From positions 62,001 to 126,000 of the forward strand of contig NZ_JAAOEN010000010.1 in assembly GCF_011320225.1 (NCBI RefSeq): a stretch of 64,000 nt of DNA. Reading direction: 5' to 3'. The notes under the pieces were generated by a model. It was not told where the DNA came from, ran no database searches, and was given only the letters and a program-made list of their open reading frames with translations. This DNA comes from Phytoactinopolyspora limicola (GTDB lineage: Bacteria > Actinomycetota > Actinomycetes > Jiangellales > Jiangellaceae). This document shows positions 33,207 to 43,132 of the stretch, piece after piece (within the stretch, counting starts at the first letter, position 1; each line of letters begins with the position of its first letter). The position numbers and the translations under genes are program-made.

Positions 33207-35054
33207 GTGTGCGGAATCGTGGGATACACAGGCGGTCAGCAGGCCATCAGCGTTGTGCTCGAAGGGCTGCGTAGGCTCGAATACCGGGGTTATGACTCCG
33301 CTGGGGTCGCGGTCGTCGCCGACGGTGCGCTCGCATCGTTGAAGCGTGCGGGCAAGCTGGCCAACCTGGAGAAGGCGCTCGACGAGACACCGCTAGCGTC
33401 GGCCACCACCGGCCTCGGCCATACCCGGTGGGCCACCCACGGCCCGCCCACCAACCGCAACGCCCACCCTCACCTTGACCAGGCCGGCCGGGTCGCGGTG
33501 ATCCACAACGGCATCATCGAGAACTTCGCTCGGCTGCGCGCGGAGTTGGAGGCCGACGGCGTCGCTTTCGTCTCCGACACCGACACCGAAGTCGTGGCAC
33601 ACATGCTGGCCTCCGAGGTGGCGGCCGGGTCTGGGCTGGCCGACGCGATGCGTGCCGTCTGCCGCCGGTTGGCCGGAGCCTTCACCCTGGTGGCCGTCCA
33701 CGCTGACGCTCCCGACCGGGTCGTCGCCGCTCGGCGCAACTCGCCCCTCGTCGTCGGCGTTGGCGACGGTGAGAACTTTCTCGCCTCCGACGTCTCGGCC
33801 TTCATCGCACACACCCGGGAAGCGCTGGAGATCGACGACGACCACGTGGTCGAGATCACCCCGGACACCGTCGTTGTCACCGACACCGACGGAGCGCAGG
33901 TGCCCGTACGTGGGTATCACGTCGACTGGGACGCCTCGGCGGCGGAGAAAGACGGCTACGACTACTTCATGCTCAAGGAGATCGCCGAGCAGCCCAAGGC
34001 GGTCGCCAACACCCTGCTGGGCCGGATCGGGACCGGAGGAAAGCTGTCTCTCGACCAGATGCGCCTGTCCGACGAGGAGCTGCGCGAGGTCGAGAAGGTC
34101 GTCGTCATCGCCTGCGGCACCGCGTACCATGCCGGGCTGGTAGCCAAATACGCCATCGAACACTGGACCCGCATCCCCTGTGAGGTCGAGCTGGCCAGTG
34201 AGTTCCGGTACCGCGACCCCGTCGTCGGCCGGCGCACCCTCGTCATCGCGATCAGCCAGTCCGGCGAGACCATGGACACCCTGATGGCGCTGCGTTACGC
34301 CCGCCAGCAGGGGGCGCGGGTACTGGCCATCTGCAACACCAACGGCTCCACCATCCCACGCGAGTCCGACGCCGTCCTCTACACCTATGCCGGCCCCGAA
34401 GTCGCGGTGGCCTCTACCAAGGCGTTCCTCACCCAGCTCATCGCCTGCTACCTGGTGGGTTTGTACCTGGGGCAGGTCCGAGGCACCAAGTGGGGCGACG
34501 AGATCCAGGCCGTGGTCCGCGACCTGTCCGACCTCCCGTCCAAGGTCGACCAGGTGCTGGAGACGATGGAGCCGGTACGTGCCCTGGCCCGGGAGCTGTC
34601 GACCGCGACGTCGGTGTTGTTCGTCGGCCGGCATGTCGGTTTCCCGGTGGCTTTGGAAGGTGCGCTTAAGCTCAAAGAGCTCGCCTACATGCACGCCGAG
34701 GGTTTTGCCGCCGCCGAGCTCAAACACGGTCCGATCGCGTTGATCGAGGACGGGGTGCCCGTCGTTGTTGTGGTGCCATCGCCCCGCGGCCGGTCCGTCC
34801 TGCACGACAAGATCGTCAGCAACATTCAGGAGATCCGGGCTCGAGGGGCGCGGACCATCGTCATCGCCGAAGAGGGTGACGACGCCGTCGAACCGTATGC
34901 CGACCACATCGTGCGGGTGCCGGCCTGTCCGACGCTGCTCCAGCCGGTGGTGGCTACCGTGCCGCTCCAGGTGTTCGCCTGCGAGATGGCCAGCGCACGC
35001 GGATTCGACGTCGACCAGCCACGCAACTTGGCCAAGAGCGTCACCGTCGAGTGA
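33207..35054 (+). CDS. glmS: Glutamine-fructose-6-phosphate aminotransferase GlmS
   Basis: 615 residues. The GTG start gives Met-Cys-Gly-Ile-Val-Gly, where Cys2 is the glutamine amidotransferase nucleophile after Met removal. The N-terminal glutaminase domain (1-240) is followed by two SIS sugar-isomerase domains ([31 protein letters not shown]-like [17 protein letters not shown]-like [20 protein letters not shown]). It makes glucosamine-6-phosphate for the cell wall. No glmS ribozyme was noticed upstream, which is normal for actinobacteria. Confidence 0.97.
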   Translation: MCGIVGYTGGQQAISVVLEGLRRLEYRGYDSAGVAVVADGALASLKRAGKLANLEKALDETPLASATTGLGHTRWATHGPPTNRNAHPHLDQAGRVAVIHNGIIENFARLRAELEADGVAFVSDTDTEVVAHMLASEVAAGSGLADAMRAVCRRLAGAFTLVAVHADAPDRVVAARRNSPLVVGVGDGENFLASDVSAFIAHTREALEIDDDHVVEITPDTVVVTDTDGAQVPVRGYHVDWDASAAEKDGYDYFMLKEIAEQPKAVANTLLGRIGTGGKLSLDQMRLSDEELREVEKVVVIACGTAYHAGLVAKYAIEHWTRIPCEVELASEFRYRDPVVGRRTLVIAISQSGETMDTLMALRYARQQGARVLAICNTNGSTIPRESDAVLYTYAGPEVAVASTKAFLTQLIACYLVGLYLGQVRGTKWGDEIQAVVRDLSDLPSKVDQVLETMEPVRALARELSTATSVLFVGRHVGFPVALEGALKLKELAYMHAEGFAAAELKHGPIALIEDGVPVVVVVPSPRGRSVLHDKIVSNIQEIRARGARTIVIAEEGDDAVEPYADHIVRVPACPTLLQPVVATVPLQVFACEMASARGFDVDQPRNLAKSVTVE

Positions 35055-35062
35055 GCCGCTGA

Positions 35063-35076
35063 GTGCGGTACCGCAC
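35063..35076. terminator. Possible terminator palindrome between glmS and the convergent gene
   Basis: GTGCGGTACCGCAC is a perfect 14-bp palindrome 9 bases after the glmS stop, in a 42-base gap between convergent genes. Together with a nearby CCGTGCGGTT it can form a GC-rich stem. No U-tract follows. Confidence 0.4.
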
Positions 35077-35096
35077 GCGACGGTGCCCCGTGCGGT

Positions 35097-35552
35097 TCAG
35101 GCGGGGTTGGTAACAGCCACCACGGCGAGCACAAACGCGGTGCCGACGAGCGCCACCATGAGGAGGGCATGCCGGCGTAGCTGGGTTCGGTGCGCCGGGC
35201 GTTCGCTCGGTAGGGCGAAGACCCGGCGGGGCCAGAGCCGCCATGAGACCCGGGTGAAGACGGCCGCGGCAGCCACGACCAGCACCCCCTCGACACCCAG
35301 CAGCCAGCCCGCCGCCGTAGACAACTCGCCGGTGGCCGCCAGCGGGATGCCGGTGCCGACGACGGCGACGAGGATCGCCAGCACCGGGGTGCGGTTGCCC
35401 GCGCCGAGTACGGTGAGGAACTCCTCGTGGGTGTCGTCGTCGGTGAAGAACCGCGCCGCTCTCGGCTGCACGATCACCAGGCTGTACAGCATGGCCCCCA
35501 GCCAGACGGCGAGAAGCCCCAGGTGGATGACGGCCAGCGCGGATGTGACCAC
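35097..35552 (-). CDS. Small membrane protein, four predicted helices
   Basis: 151 residues, GTG start. Hydrophobic segments occur near 5-30, 55-75, 80-100 and 125-147, with a charged loop (FFTDDDTHEEF) after the first. I do not recognise a catalytic motif. The layout resembles CopD/DUF4149-like small membrane proteins, where the first helix starts with an IHL..WLG pattern (seen here as VIHLGLLAVWLGAM). It is convergent with glmS and divergent from acpS. Confidence 0.6.
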   Translation of the reverse strand: MVTSALAVIHLGLLAVWLGAMLYSLVIVQPRAARFFTDDDTHEEFLTVLGAGNRTPVLAILVAVVGTGIPLAATGELSTAAGWLLGVEGVLVVAAAAVFTRVSWRLWPRRVFALPSERPAHRTQLRRHALLMVALVGTAFVLAVVAVTNPA

Positions 35553-35641
35553 GCGCCGATGATAGCCCCGCCCGCTCCCTCACCTATCCGGCGTGACAAC
35601 CGGAGTCGGCGCGGGGTGAGCCGGCGCACCATTAGTCTGGG

Positions 35642-36121
35642 GTGGTGATCGTTGGCGTGGGGATCGACGTCGTGGACATCGCGCGGTTCGCTGAGACGCT
35701 GGAGCGGACTCCCGCGCTGGCCGACCGGGTGTTCACCCCGGACGAGCGTCAGCGCACCGTGGCATCCCAGGCGGCCCGGTTCGCCGCCAAGGAAGCGTTG
35801 GCCAAAGCGCTCGGAGCCCCGGCCGGGCTGCACTGGCACGACGCCGAGGTGGTCCGGGACGACGCCGGCCGGCCGTGGTTCAGCGTCCGCGGCACCGTGC
35901 AGCGGCGCTGCGTCCAACTCGGGGTACAGCGAGTACACCTGTCGTTGTCCCACGACGCCGGTGTGGCATCGGCGATGGTGGTGCTGGAGGGCGACGGCTC
36001 CGGAACTCCCGCCGGCCCAGCTACCGTCGTACCGGCCACAGTCTCACCAGCCACGGTCGAGCCGTCCAGCGTCGAGCCGTCCAGCGTCGGTGACCACCTG
36101 GAAGGAGAAGCCACGACGTGA
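35642..36121 (+). CDS. acpS: Holo-[acyl-carrier-protein] synthase AcpS
   Basis: 159 residues; typical AcpS is about 120-130. The catalytic motifs [10 protein letters not shown] (metal-binding Asp) and [13 protein letters not shown] are intact. It transfers phosphopantetheine from CoA to acyl carrier protein. The last 30 residues (after VVLEGDG) are Pro/Ala/Val/Ser-rich, and include a 15-base unit, GTCGAGCCGTCCAGC, perfectly duplicated at 36056-36070 and 36071-36085. The stop overlaps the nnrDE start as GTGA. Position before nnrDE-alr is conserved in actinobacteria. Confidence 0.95.
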   Translation: MVIVGVGIDVVDIARFAETLERTPALADRVFTPDERQRTVASQAARFAAKEALAKALGAPAGLHWHDAEVVRDDAGRPWFSVRGTVQRRCVQLGVQRVHLSLSHDAGVASAMVVLEGDGSGTPAGPATVVPATVSPATVEPSSVEPSSVGDHLEGEATT

Positions 36122-37575
36122 TTGGAGCCCATAGCGTCGCCGACGTCCGCGCTGCCGAGGCCGCCCTCATGGCGACCCTTCCCGATGGTGCGCTGATGCA
36201 GCGGGCCGCGGCCGGCCTGGCAGCTGTGTGTGCCGGTGTCCTGGGCGGCCCGTACGGGGCCAGGGTCGCCCTGCTGGTCGGCGGTGGTGACAACGGCGGC
36301 GACGCCTTGTGGGCGGGAGCGCGGCTGGCGCGACGCGGCGCGCGGGTCGACGCGGTGCTGCTCCGGCACGACCGCGTACACACCGCGGGGATGGCTGCCT
36401 TCATACAGGCCGGCGGCCGGGTGGTCTCGGAACCGGGCCGCCCGTCGACGCCGGACGCGGACCAAGCCATCCAGCGAGCCGACCTCGTCATCGACGGCAT
36501 AGTGGGTATCGGTGGTAGCGGCGGGTTGCGGCCCGAGGCCGCCCGGCTGGCCGAGATGGCCAGCGCCCAGGCCGGGCTCGTCGTCGCCGTGGACCTGCCC
36601 AGCGGCGTCGAACCCGACAGCGGAGAGGTGTCCGGCCCAGCGGTGCGTGCCGACGTCACGGTGACGTTCGGCACCCACAAGATCGCCTTGGTGGTTGATC
36701 CCGCGGCGGAGCTGGCCGGCCATGTTGAATTCGTCGACATCGGGCTGGCGCCGTACCTGCCGGAGCCGGCTGTCGAGGTTTTGGAACCCGCGGATGTGTC
36801 GGTCCTATTGCCGCGGTCCGGGCGAAACTCGGACAAGTACCGGCGTGGTGTGCTGGGGTTGCTGGCCGGCTCGACGCGCTATCGCGGTGCAGCTGTACTG
36901 GCGGCCGGGGCGGCGGTGCAGGGTGGCGCCGGGATGGTCCGACTCGCTGGGCCGAGCGACGTGACCAGTATGGTGCTGGCTCGCTGGCCGGAGATCGTGG
37001 CCAGCGCCGACGTCGAGAACACCGGTCGGGTGCAGGCATGGGCCGTGGGCTCGGGGCTCGGTGACGACCGTGGCGAAGAGATCGCGGCGACTCTGGAGTC
37101 AGGGCTGCCGGTGCTGGTCGACGCGGACGCGTTGCGTCATCTGCCGTCGCCCTTGACCTCGCCGGCGTTGCTCACCCCACACGCCGGCGAGTTGGCCCGG
37201 ATGGTGGGTGCACAGCGCTCCGACGTCGAAGCGCGTCGGTTCCATCATGCGCGTGAGGCCGCCCGTCGGTGGGCCGCCACGGTGTTGCTCAAAGGGTCCA
37301 CCACCCTCATCGTCGGGCCAGATGGGAGAGCCCGCGCGAACCCGACCGGTACACCGGCGCTGGCTACCGCCGGATCGGGTGACGTACTCGCTGGTCTGGC
37401 CGGCGCGTTGCTCGCCGCCGGGCTGGATCCGCTGGACGCCGGGAGTGTCGCGGCGTATATCCATGGCCAGGCGGGTCGGGCCGCGGCGGCTGCGGTCGGT
37501 GCGCCCGGTGCGAGTTCTGTGCTCGACGCGTTGCCTGGTGTGCTCGCCACGTTCGTCCCACCTCCCTCCCCATGA
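36118..37575 (+). CDS. Bifunctional NAD(P)H-hydrate repair enzyme (epimerase plus dehydratase)
   Basis: 485 residues. The N-terminal YjeF domain (1-200, with [16 protein letters not shown]) epimerises damaged NAD(P)HX, and the C-terminal ribokinase-like domain (230-485, with [20 protein letters not shown]) dehydrates it using ADP or ATP. The fusion is common in bacteria (NnrD/NnrE). Translation starts on the acpS stop (GTGA). Its own stop codon TGA (37573-37575) lies in the left arm of palindrome B, so the last residues VPPPSP come from the repeat. Confidence 0.95.
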   Translation: MIGAHSVADVRAAEAALMATLPDGALMQRAAAGLAAVCAGVLGGPYGARVALLVGGGDNGGDALWAGARLARRGARVDAVLLRHDRVHTAGMAAFIQAGGRVVSEPGRPSTPDADQAIQRADLVIDGIVGIGGSGGLRPEAARLAEMASAQAGLVVAVDLPSGVEPDSGEVSGPAVRADVTVTFGTHKIALVVDPAAELAGHVEFVDIGLAPYLPEPAVEVLEPADVSVLLPRSGRNSDKYRRGVLGLLAGSTRYRGAAVLAAGAAVQGGAGMVRLAGPSDVTSMVLARWPEIVASADVENTGRVQAWAVGSGLGDDRGEEIAATLESGLPVLVDADALRHLPSPLTSPALLTPHAGELARMVGAQRSDVEARRFHHAREAARRWAATVLLKGSTTLIVGPDGRARANPTGTPALATAGSGDVLAGLAGALLAAGLDPLDAGSVAAYIHGQAGRAAAAAVGAPGASSVLDALPGVLATFVPPPSP

Positions 37576-37639
37576 TCATGAACACTTTGCCGTGCGATAG
37601 CACGGCAAAGTGTTCATGATCATGGGGAGGGAGGTGGGA
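37556..37639. repeat. Palindromic repeat B joining nnrDE to alr
   Basis: A 39-base left arm (37556-37594) pairs perfectly with 37601-37639 around a 6-base loop CGATAG. The outer part CCTCCCTCCCCATGATCA is shared with other family members; the inner part (GAACACTTTGCCGTG) is different. The left arm contains the nnrDE stop codon, and the right arm ends GGGAGGGAGGTGGGAG, which is 11 bases before the alr GTG and is its only good ribosome site. In the folded RNA that ribosome site is paired with the pyrimidine stretch before the nnrDE stop. Confidence 0.95.
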
Positions 37640-37650
37640 GAATCGACATC

Positions 37651-38823
37651 GTGGACGAACACGCTGGGGGACCCGTGCCGCACGCGCAGGTCCGCGTCGA
37701 TCTCTCTGCCATCCGGGACAACGTGCGCGAGCTGAACATCCGGACCGGCGCCGCCGAGGTGATGGCGGTGGTGAAAGCCGACGCCTACGGGCACGGCCTG
37801 GTCCCCGCGGCGCGGGCCGCACAGGCCGGCGGTGCCACCTGGCTCGGCACGGCGGTGCTGGGCGAGGCGCTGGCCCTGCGTGCCGCCGGTGTCACCGGGC
37901 GGCTGATGGCGTGGCTCTGTGCCCCTGGGGAGCGTTGGGCCGACGCGTTGGCCGCCGACGTCGACGTCTCGGCGTCGGCCCCGTGGGCAGTGGCGGAGAT
38001 CGCTGCCGCCGCCCGGGAGACCGGCCGGACCGCCCGCCTGCACCTGAAGGTCGACACCGGGTTGGGTCGCGGTGGTGCGCCGCGGGCCGAGTGGACGACC
38101 CTCGTCGACACCGCCCTCAAGGCTCAGGCCGACGGTTTGGTGAACGTCGTCGGGTTGTGGTCGCACTTCGCCATCGCCGATGCCCCGGAGCATCCGGTCA
38201 ACACGGCGCAGGTAGCGGCTTTCCGGGCCGCGCTGGCCGCCGCCGAGGCGAGGGGAGCCCGCCCGGAGGTACGCCACCTCGCTAACTCGGCCGCCACCCT
38301 GATGGCGCCGCAATCACATTTCGACCTGGTCCGCACCGGCCTGGCCACGTATGGGTTGTCGCCGGTGCCCGACGCCGTCCGTCCCGACGAGGTCGGCCTG
38401 CGCCCAGCCATGTCGGTCCGGGCCCGGCTGGCGCTGGTCAAGCGGGTACCAGCCGGACACGGCGTGTCCTACGGCCACTTCTACGTCACCGACCGTGAGA
38501 CGACGCTGGCACTCGTACCGCTGGGGTATGCCGACGGGGTGCCGCGGCACGGTTCCGGTGGCGACGGCGGCCCCGGAGCACCGGTGCTGGTAGGCGGCCG
38601 GATTCGGCAGGTCGCCGGGCGGGTGTGTATGGACCAGTTCGTCGTCGACGTCGGGGACGACGACGTCCGCGCCGGCGACGAGGTCGTCCTGTTCGGCGAC
38701 GCGGCCGGCGAACCCACCGCACAGGACTGGGCGCGGGCGTGCCGCACCATCTCGTACGAGATCGTCACCCGGTTCGCGCCCCGACTGCCGCGCACCTACG
38801 TGGGTGAGGAGCCCCAACGGTGA
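37651..38823 (+). CDS. alr: Alanine racemase
   Basis: 390 residues. The PLP-binding lysine is in AVVKADAYGHG (residues 30-40) and the second catalytic region is LVPLGYADGVPR near 290, with VAGRVCMDQFVVDVG. It makes D-alanine for peptidoglycan. The GTG start depends on a ribosome site inside palindrome B. The gene ends in GTGA with the hydrolase. Confidence 0.96.
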   Translation: MDEHAGGPVPHAQVRVDLSAIRDNVRELNIRTGAAEVMAVVKADAYGHGLVPAARAAQAGGATWLGTAVLGEALALRAAGVTGRLMAWLCAPGERWADALAADVDVSASAPWAVAEIAAAARETGRTARLHLKVDTGLGRGGAPRAEWTTLVDTALKAQADGLVNVVGLWSHFAIADAPEHPVNTAQVAAFRAALAAAEARGARPEVRHLANSAATLMAPQSHFDLVRTGLATYGLSPVPDAVRPDEVGLRPAMSVRARLALVKRVPAGHGVSYGHFYVTDRETTLALVPLGYADGVPRHGSGGDGGPGAPVLVGGRIRQVAGRVCMDQFVVDVGDDDVRAGDEVVLFGDAAGEPTAQDWARACRTISYEIVTRFAPRLPRTYVGEEPQR

Positions 38824-40004
38824 GCCGACTGGTGGCGGTGGGCAAGACGCTGGGGTCGGTCGGCGCCGTCGTGGGTGTAGCGGCTGCTGGCGCGGCCGTG
38901 GGCTTCGCCGCCGAGCGCTATGTCATGGGCCGGTCCTTACGTAAGGACGACCCCTACGCCGACGAGCCGTTCGGATCGTTGCGAGGCACCTCGCGGATCG
39001 TCGTCGCCGACGACGGTGCGCCGTTGTACGTCGAGGTGGACGAACCCGCCGAACCCACCGACCTCACCGTGGTGTTCAGCCACGGCTACGCCCTGACCCA
39101 GGACTCGTGGCACTTTCAACGCCGTGACCTGCGGGGGCGGGCCCGGCTCGTGTTCTGGGACCAGCGTCGTCATGGCCGGTCGGGGGGAACGGCCGGGCCC
39201 GACGGCAACGAGACCACCGTCGACGTCAACACCCGTCGGGAGCAGCCGCGCCAGCAGGTAGTCCGGGAACGGCTCGCCGCCGACCTCGCGGCGGTCATCG
39301 ACGCCACCGCACCGTCCGGTCCGGTGATCCTGGTCGGGCACTCGATGGGCGGGATGACCATGCTGGCTCTGGCGTTGGAGCGGCCGGACCTGTTCGGTGA
39401 GTCGGTTCGCGGTTTCGCGCTGATCGCCACCAGCGCCGAGGGTATGAACGGCTCAACTTTCGGGTTGCCGGCTCCACTCGGGCGGCTGGCGACCCGCTCC
39501 GCACCTGGACTGGTGGCCGCCCTGGCCCGCCGCCCGGAGCTGGTGGAACGCGGCCGCCGGGCCGGCAGTGATCTCGGGTACGTCGTCACCCGCCGGTACT
39601 CGTTCAGCAAACGTGGTTCCCCGGCGTTGGTCGAGTTCACCGCGGCCATGAACGCGGCCACGCCGGTGCCGGTGCTGGCTGAGTTCTTACCCGTGGTGTG
39701 GGGTATCGACGCCCATGACGCGTTGCCGGTTTTGGCTGGTCTACCGGGTCTCGTCGTCGCGGCGGACCACGATCACCTAACTCCGCTCAAACACGGCCGC
39801 GCCATTGCCGACGCGTTGCCGCAAGCTGAGTATGTCGAGGTGGCCGATGCCGGGCACATGGTGTTGCTGGAACGGCACGACGTCGTCACCGATCACCTGG
39901 AGGTGCTGATCGAACGGGTCCGGCGGGGTGCCGGATCCACCACGAAACGGACGACGGCTACCCGTATCACCTCCATCGATCCGGCCCGGGGGAGTCGTTC
40001 ATGA
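38820..40004 (+). CDS. Alpha/beta hydrolase with N-terminal membrane or signal segment
   Basis: 394 residues. A hydrophobic Ala/Gly/Val-rich stretch occupies residues 10-30. The alpha/beta fold has the nucleophile elbow GHSMGG near 175, an acid in ADHDHLTPL and the His in DAGHMVLLE. It occupies the fixed position between alr and tsaE seen in many actinobacteria, but substrate is unknown; lipase or esterase activity on a lipid or wall component is possible. Both gene ends overlap neighbours by four bases. Confidence 0.88.
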   Translation: MSRLVAVGKTLGSVGAVVGVAAAGAAVGFAAERYVMGRSLRKDDPYADEPFGSLRGTSRIVVADDGAPLYVEVDEPAEPTDLTVVFSHGYALTQDSWHFQRRDLRGRARLVFWDQRRHGRSGGTAGPDGNETTVDVNTRREQPRQQVVRERLAADLAAVIDATAPSGPVILVGHSMGGMTMLALALERPDLFGESVRGFALIATSAEGMNGSTFGLPAPLGRLATRSAPGLVAALARRPELVERGRRAGSDLGYVVTRRYSFSKRGSPALVEFTAAMNAATPVPVLAEFLPVVWGIDAHDALPVLAGLPGLVVAADHDHLTPLKHGRAIADALPQAEYVEVADAGHMVLLERHDVVTDHLEVLIERVRRGAGSTTKRTTATRITSIDPARGSRS

Positions 40005-40534
40005 TCGAACTCGACGTGGCCACCGCGGCCGAGATGTCTGCCCTGGGCCGACGGTTAGGGCCACTGCTACGCGCCGGTGACCTCGTCCTGCTCGGTGGTG
40101 GGCTTGGGGCCGGCAAGACGACGTTCACCCAGGGACTCGGCGAGGGCCTCGGTGTGCGCGGGCCGATCACCTCGCCGACGTTCATGATCGCCCGGGTGCA
40201 CCCATCCCTACACGGCGGTGTGCCGCTGGTGCATGTCGATGCCTACCGGCTCGGCGGGTGGGACGAGTTGGAAGACCTCGATCTGGAGGCCACTCTCGAC
40301 GAGGCGGTCACCGTGGTCGAATGGGGCGAAGGTCTCGCCGAAGGCCTGGCCGGGGAGCGTTTGGAGATTCACATCGAGCGGTCGATCGACGGGAGCGACC
40401 CCGGCCGCACACCGGACGTCGTCGAGCCAGGTGCCGTCGAGCCGGGTGAGGTCGTCGACCCACGTCGGGTACGTGTCGTGGCGGTAGGCGAGCGCTGGGC
40501 ATCGGTGCGGCTCGACCCGATGCTGTCGCCCTGA
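40001..40534 (+). CDS. tsaE: tRNA threonylcarbamoyladenosine biosynthesis ATPase TsaE
   Basis: 177 residues. Walker A is GLGAGKTTFTQGLGEGLG (near 32-48), followed by SPTFMIARVH, HVDAYRL and VVEWGE, all TsaE signatures. It works with TsaB and TsaD on the t6A37 modification of tRNA. The C-terminus has a short VEPGAVEPGE repeat. In related genomes tsaB usually follows; here about 9 kb of other genes intervene. Confidence 0.94.
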   Translation: MIELDVATAAEMSALGRRLGPLLRAGDLVLLGGGLGAGKTTFTQGLGEGLGVRGPITSPTFMIARVHPSLHGGVPLVHVDAYRLGGWDELEDLDLEATLDEAVTVVEWGEGLAEGLAGERLEIHIERSIDGSDPGRTPDVVEPGAVEPGEVVDPRRVRVVAVGERWASVRLDPMLSP

Positions 40535-40551
40535 CCTGCTATCAAGGGGTG

Positions 40552-41265
40552 ATGACTTCCCTCGACGAGCAGCTCGTCAGCGGCGCCGAGATCCTCGACG
40601 CCGACCTGAGCGGGCGTGACCTCCGAGCCCAGCTGGCAGCTGTGCTCGATCAGCCACGGACGTTCCGCCGGTGCAACTTCGCGGAGGCGGACCTGTCCAA
40701 GGCCTGGCTGGTTGGTGCCACCTTCGACAACTGCCGCGCCGACGGTGCCACGTTCACCGCCGCTCAGCTCGACGAGGCCATGTGGAGCGGGGGATCCGCG
40801 GCGAAAGCGTCGTTTACCCGAGCCGACCTCGCCGACGCGCAGTTCGTCGGGGTCGATCTCGCCAACACCCGGTGGACCGGGTCCATGGTGGCTGGGGTGC
40901 AGTTCACTGGCTGCCGCATGGTGGGGGCCCGCCTTGACGAGGTGCGGGGAATCGGCTGCCGGTTCGCCCGGTGCAACCTGATGTTGGCGTCGTTGGCTGG
41001 GCTGAGCCTGCGCGGGCAGACGTTGGATGGGCTGCGGCTCGACGACGCCGTGCTCGCCGGCGCCGACCTTCGGGACACGGTATGGGTCGACTCCCGGCTA
41101 CGTGGTGCGGAGTTACGGGCGGCGGAGTTCGCCGGGGCAGACCTACGCGGCGCCGACCTCGGCGAGTTTCCGCTGCCAGATGCGTATCGGCTGGCTGGAG
41201 CCGTCATCTCGGCAGATCAGGCGGCCGCCATGCTCGCCCAGGTTGGTCTCGTCGTCGACGAATAA
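40552..41265 (+). CDS. Pentapeptide-repeat protein
   Basis: 237 residues made largely of A(D/N)LxX pentapeptides, for example FAEADLSKAWLVGATF, DLRGADLGEF. The sequence predicts a right-handed quadrilateral beta helix. Quinolone-resistance Qnr proteins and MfpA share this shape, but the function of this protein is unassigned. AAGGGG precedes the ATG closely, and a GTG one codon upstream is an alternative. It lies just after tsaE and may be ancestral to this site or part of the inserted block. Confidence 0.8.
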   Translation: MTSLDEQLVSGAEILDADLSGRDLRAQLAAVLDQPRTFRRCNFAEADLSKAWLVGATFDNCRADGATFTAAQLDEAMWSGGSAAKASFTRADLADAQFVGVDLANTRWTGSMVAGVQFTGCRMVGARLDEVRGIGCRFARCNLMLASLAGLSLRGQTLDGLRLDDAVLAGADLRDTVWVDSRLRGAELRAAEFAGADLRGADLGEFPLPDAYRLAGAVISADQAAAMLAQVGLVVDE

Positions 41266-41316
41266 CCGCGAGGCACGCTCCCAGTCCGCTTCGTCAGCCC
41301 GCATCATGGGCTGTGG

Positions 41317-42228
41317 TCATCCTTTCAGGCCGGTCAGCTTGATGCCTTCGATGAGACGTCGTTGGAGTACGAAGAAGAGGATCAAGGTGGGGAGTATCGC
41401 CACGGTCGAGGCAGCCATGATCAGCTCGAACCGCGTACCGCGTTCCCCGCTGAACTGCTGCATGCCGAGCTGGACGACGTAGAGGTCTCGGTCATGGGTG
41501 ACGATCAACGGCCACAGGAATCTGTTCCAGTTGGCGAGAAAGAAGAAGATACCCAGGGCCGCGAGAATCGGCCGCGACAACGGCAGCACGATCCGCGTGT
41601 AGACCCGGATCAAGCTAGCGCCGTCGACGATGGCCGCCTCCTCCAGCTCCCTGGGCAGACCCAAGTAGAACTGACGGAGCAGGAAGATACCGAACGCGTG
41701 CGGGATCATCGGGATGATCAACGCCCAGTACGTGTCCACCCAGCCCAGCTGGTCGACCACGATGAACAGCGGGATCAGGATGACGGTGAACGGGATCATC
41801 AACGTCGCCAGAATGCTGACGAAGATGACGTTGCGGCCGGGAAAGTCGAGCCGGGCCAGCGAATAGGCGGCCATCGAGTGGAACACCAAGGACAACACGG
41901 TCACCGTCGTGGCGACGAACGCCGAGTTCACCATGTAGCGCCCGAACGGGATCTGCCGGAACACCTCGGCGAAGTTCGACCAATGCAACGTCTCCGGAAT
42001 CAGCGTTGGCGGGCTGGCCAGGACCTCAGCCTGGCTCTTCAACGCACTCGACAACATCCACAGCAATGGGCCGGCGAAGAACACGAAGGCCATCAGGGCC
42101 AGGACGTAGAGCACGACGCGCTGGCCGAGCTGCCCGGCGCTGCGCCGACGGCGGCGTCGGGCCGGCGGGACGCCGCGGGCTGGCACGACGCCGGGTTGGG
42201 TGGCCGGAGCCGAGGCACGGTTAGTCAT
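41317..42228 (-). CDS. Carbohydrate ABC transporter permease, MalG type
   Basis: 303 residues. A basic Pro-rich N-terminus, six helices and the coupling loop EEAAIVDGASLIRVYTRIVLP mark a MalG-like subunit, ending LIEGIKLTGLKG. It overlaps the upstream permease by eight bases. It is the last gene of the LacI-controlled minus-strand operon starting with DUF4185. Confidence 0.92.
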   Translation of the reverse strand: MTNRASAPATQPGVVPARGVPPARRRRRRSAGQLGQRVVLYVLALMAFVFFAGPLLWMLSSALKSQAEVLASPPTLIPETLHWSNFAEVFRQIPFGRYMVNSAFVATTVTVLSLVFHSMAAYSLARLDFPGRNVIFVSILATLMIPFTVILIPLFIVVDQLGWVDTYWALIIPMIPHAFGIFLLRQFYLGLPRELEEAAIVDGASLIRVYTRIVLPLSRPILAALGIFFFLANWNRFLWPLIVTHDRDLYVVQLGMQQFSGERGTRFELIMAASTVAILPTLILFFVLQRRLIEGIKLTGLKG

Positions 42229-43132
42229 GTGACTCCTCCCGGAAGATCCGCAGCTGGATCAGAGAGAAGATGAGGATCACCACGAACAGGGCAATGGCCA
42301 GGGCCGACGCGTATCCGAGGTCGAGGAACCGGAACGCGGTCTCGTAGATGTAGTACACCGCGGTGGTGGTAGCACCCGCCGGTCCGCCCTGCGTCAGGAC
42401 GAACACTTCGTCGAACATCTGCAGAGCACTGATAAACGAGATGATCAATACGAACACGCTGGTCCGCTTCAGCAGCGGCAGCGTCACGCTGAGGAACTGG
42501 CGCCACCCGCCGGCACCGTCGACCCTGGCCGCCTCGTAGTACACCCGCGGGATGTCCTGGAGCCCGGCCAGGAAGAGGATCATGCTGTAGCCGATGCCTT
42601 GCCACAACCCGACCATGATCACCGAGACCAGGGCTAGCCGGGTCGAACCGAGCCAGGGCTGCGGGTCCACCCCGAACATGCCGATGACGGCGTTGACCGC
42701 GCCGGCCGGGTTCTGCAGCATGAACCCCCAGATCACCGACGCGACGACCAACGACACCATGAACGGGGCGAAGAACGCGGTACGCCATACCCCGGTGAGC
42801 CGGATCCCCGAGTTGACCAATATCGCCAAGCCGAGTGAGAGACAGAACAGCAGCGGCACGAACGTGAACGTGTAGATCGCGGTGATCCGCAACGAGTCGA
42901 GGAACCGGGTGTCGTCGAGCAGCCGCTCGTAGTTCTGGGTGCCGATCCACTCCCGATCGCCGATCCCCGACCAGTCGTGGAACGAGATGTAGAACGCGCC
43001 GAGGATCGGCAGCACCACGAACACCGCCATGAGCAACCCGTCGGGCAGCAGGAAGCCGTACCCGACCAGGCGGTGTTGCCCTCGTCGCGTCCGCCACCAC
43101 GCCGGCGGGCGCGGTTCGGTGCGGGCGGCCAT
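42221..43132 (-). CDS. Carbohydrate ABC transporter permease, MalF type
   Basis: 303 residues from the ATG at 43132, which overlaps the stop of the binding-protein gene by one base. Six helices begin at YGFLLPDGLLMAVFVVLPIL. The coupling loop is YYEAARVDGAGGWRQFLSVTLP. It forms the channel with the MalG-type protein. A second in-frame upstream start inside the binding-protein gene was rejected because the TGATG junction is the natural one. Confidence 0.92.
   Translation of the reverse strand: MAARTEPRPPAWWRTRRGQHRLVGYGFLLPDGLLMAVFVVLPILGAFYISFHDWSGIGDREWIGTQNYERLLDDTRFLDSLRITAIYTFTFVPLLFCLSLGLAILVNSGIRLTGVWRTAFFAPFMVSLVVASVIWGFMLQNPAGAVNAVIGMFGVDPQPWLGSTRLALVSVIMVGLWQGIGYSMILFLAGLQDIPRVYYEAARVDGAGGWRQFLSVTLPLLKRTSVFVLIISFISALQMFDEVFVLTQGGPAGATTTAVYYIYETAFRFLDLGYASALAIALFVVILIFSLIQLRIFREESHD

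Noticed and set aside
33393-34907. 504-codon frame antisense to glmS
   Set aside because: High-GC DNA leaves long open antisense frames; glmS on the plus strand has all family motifs.
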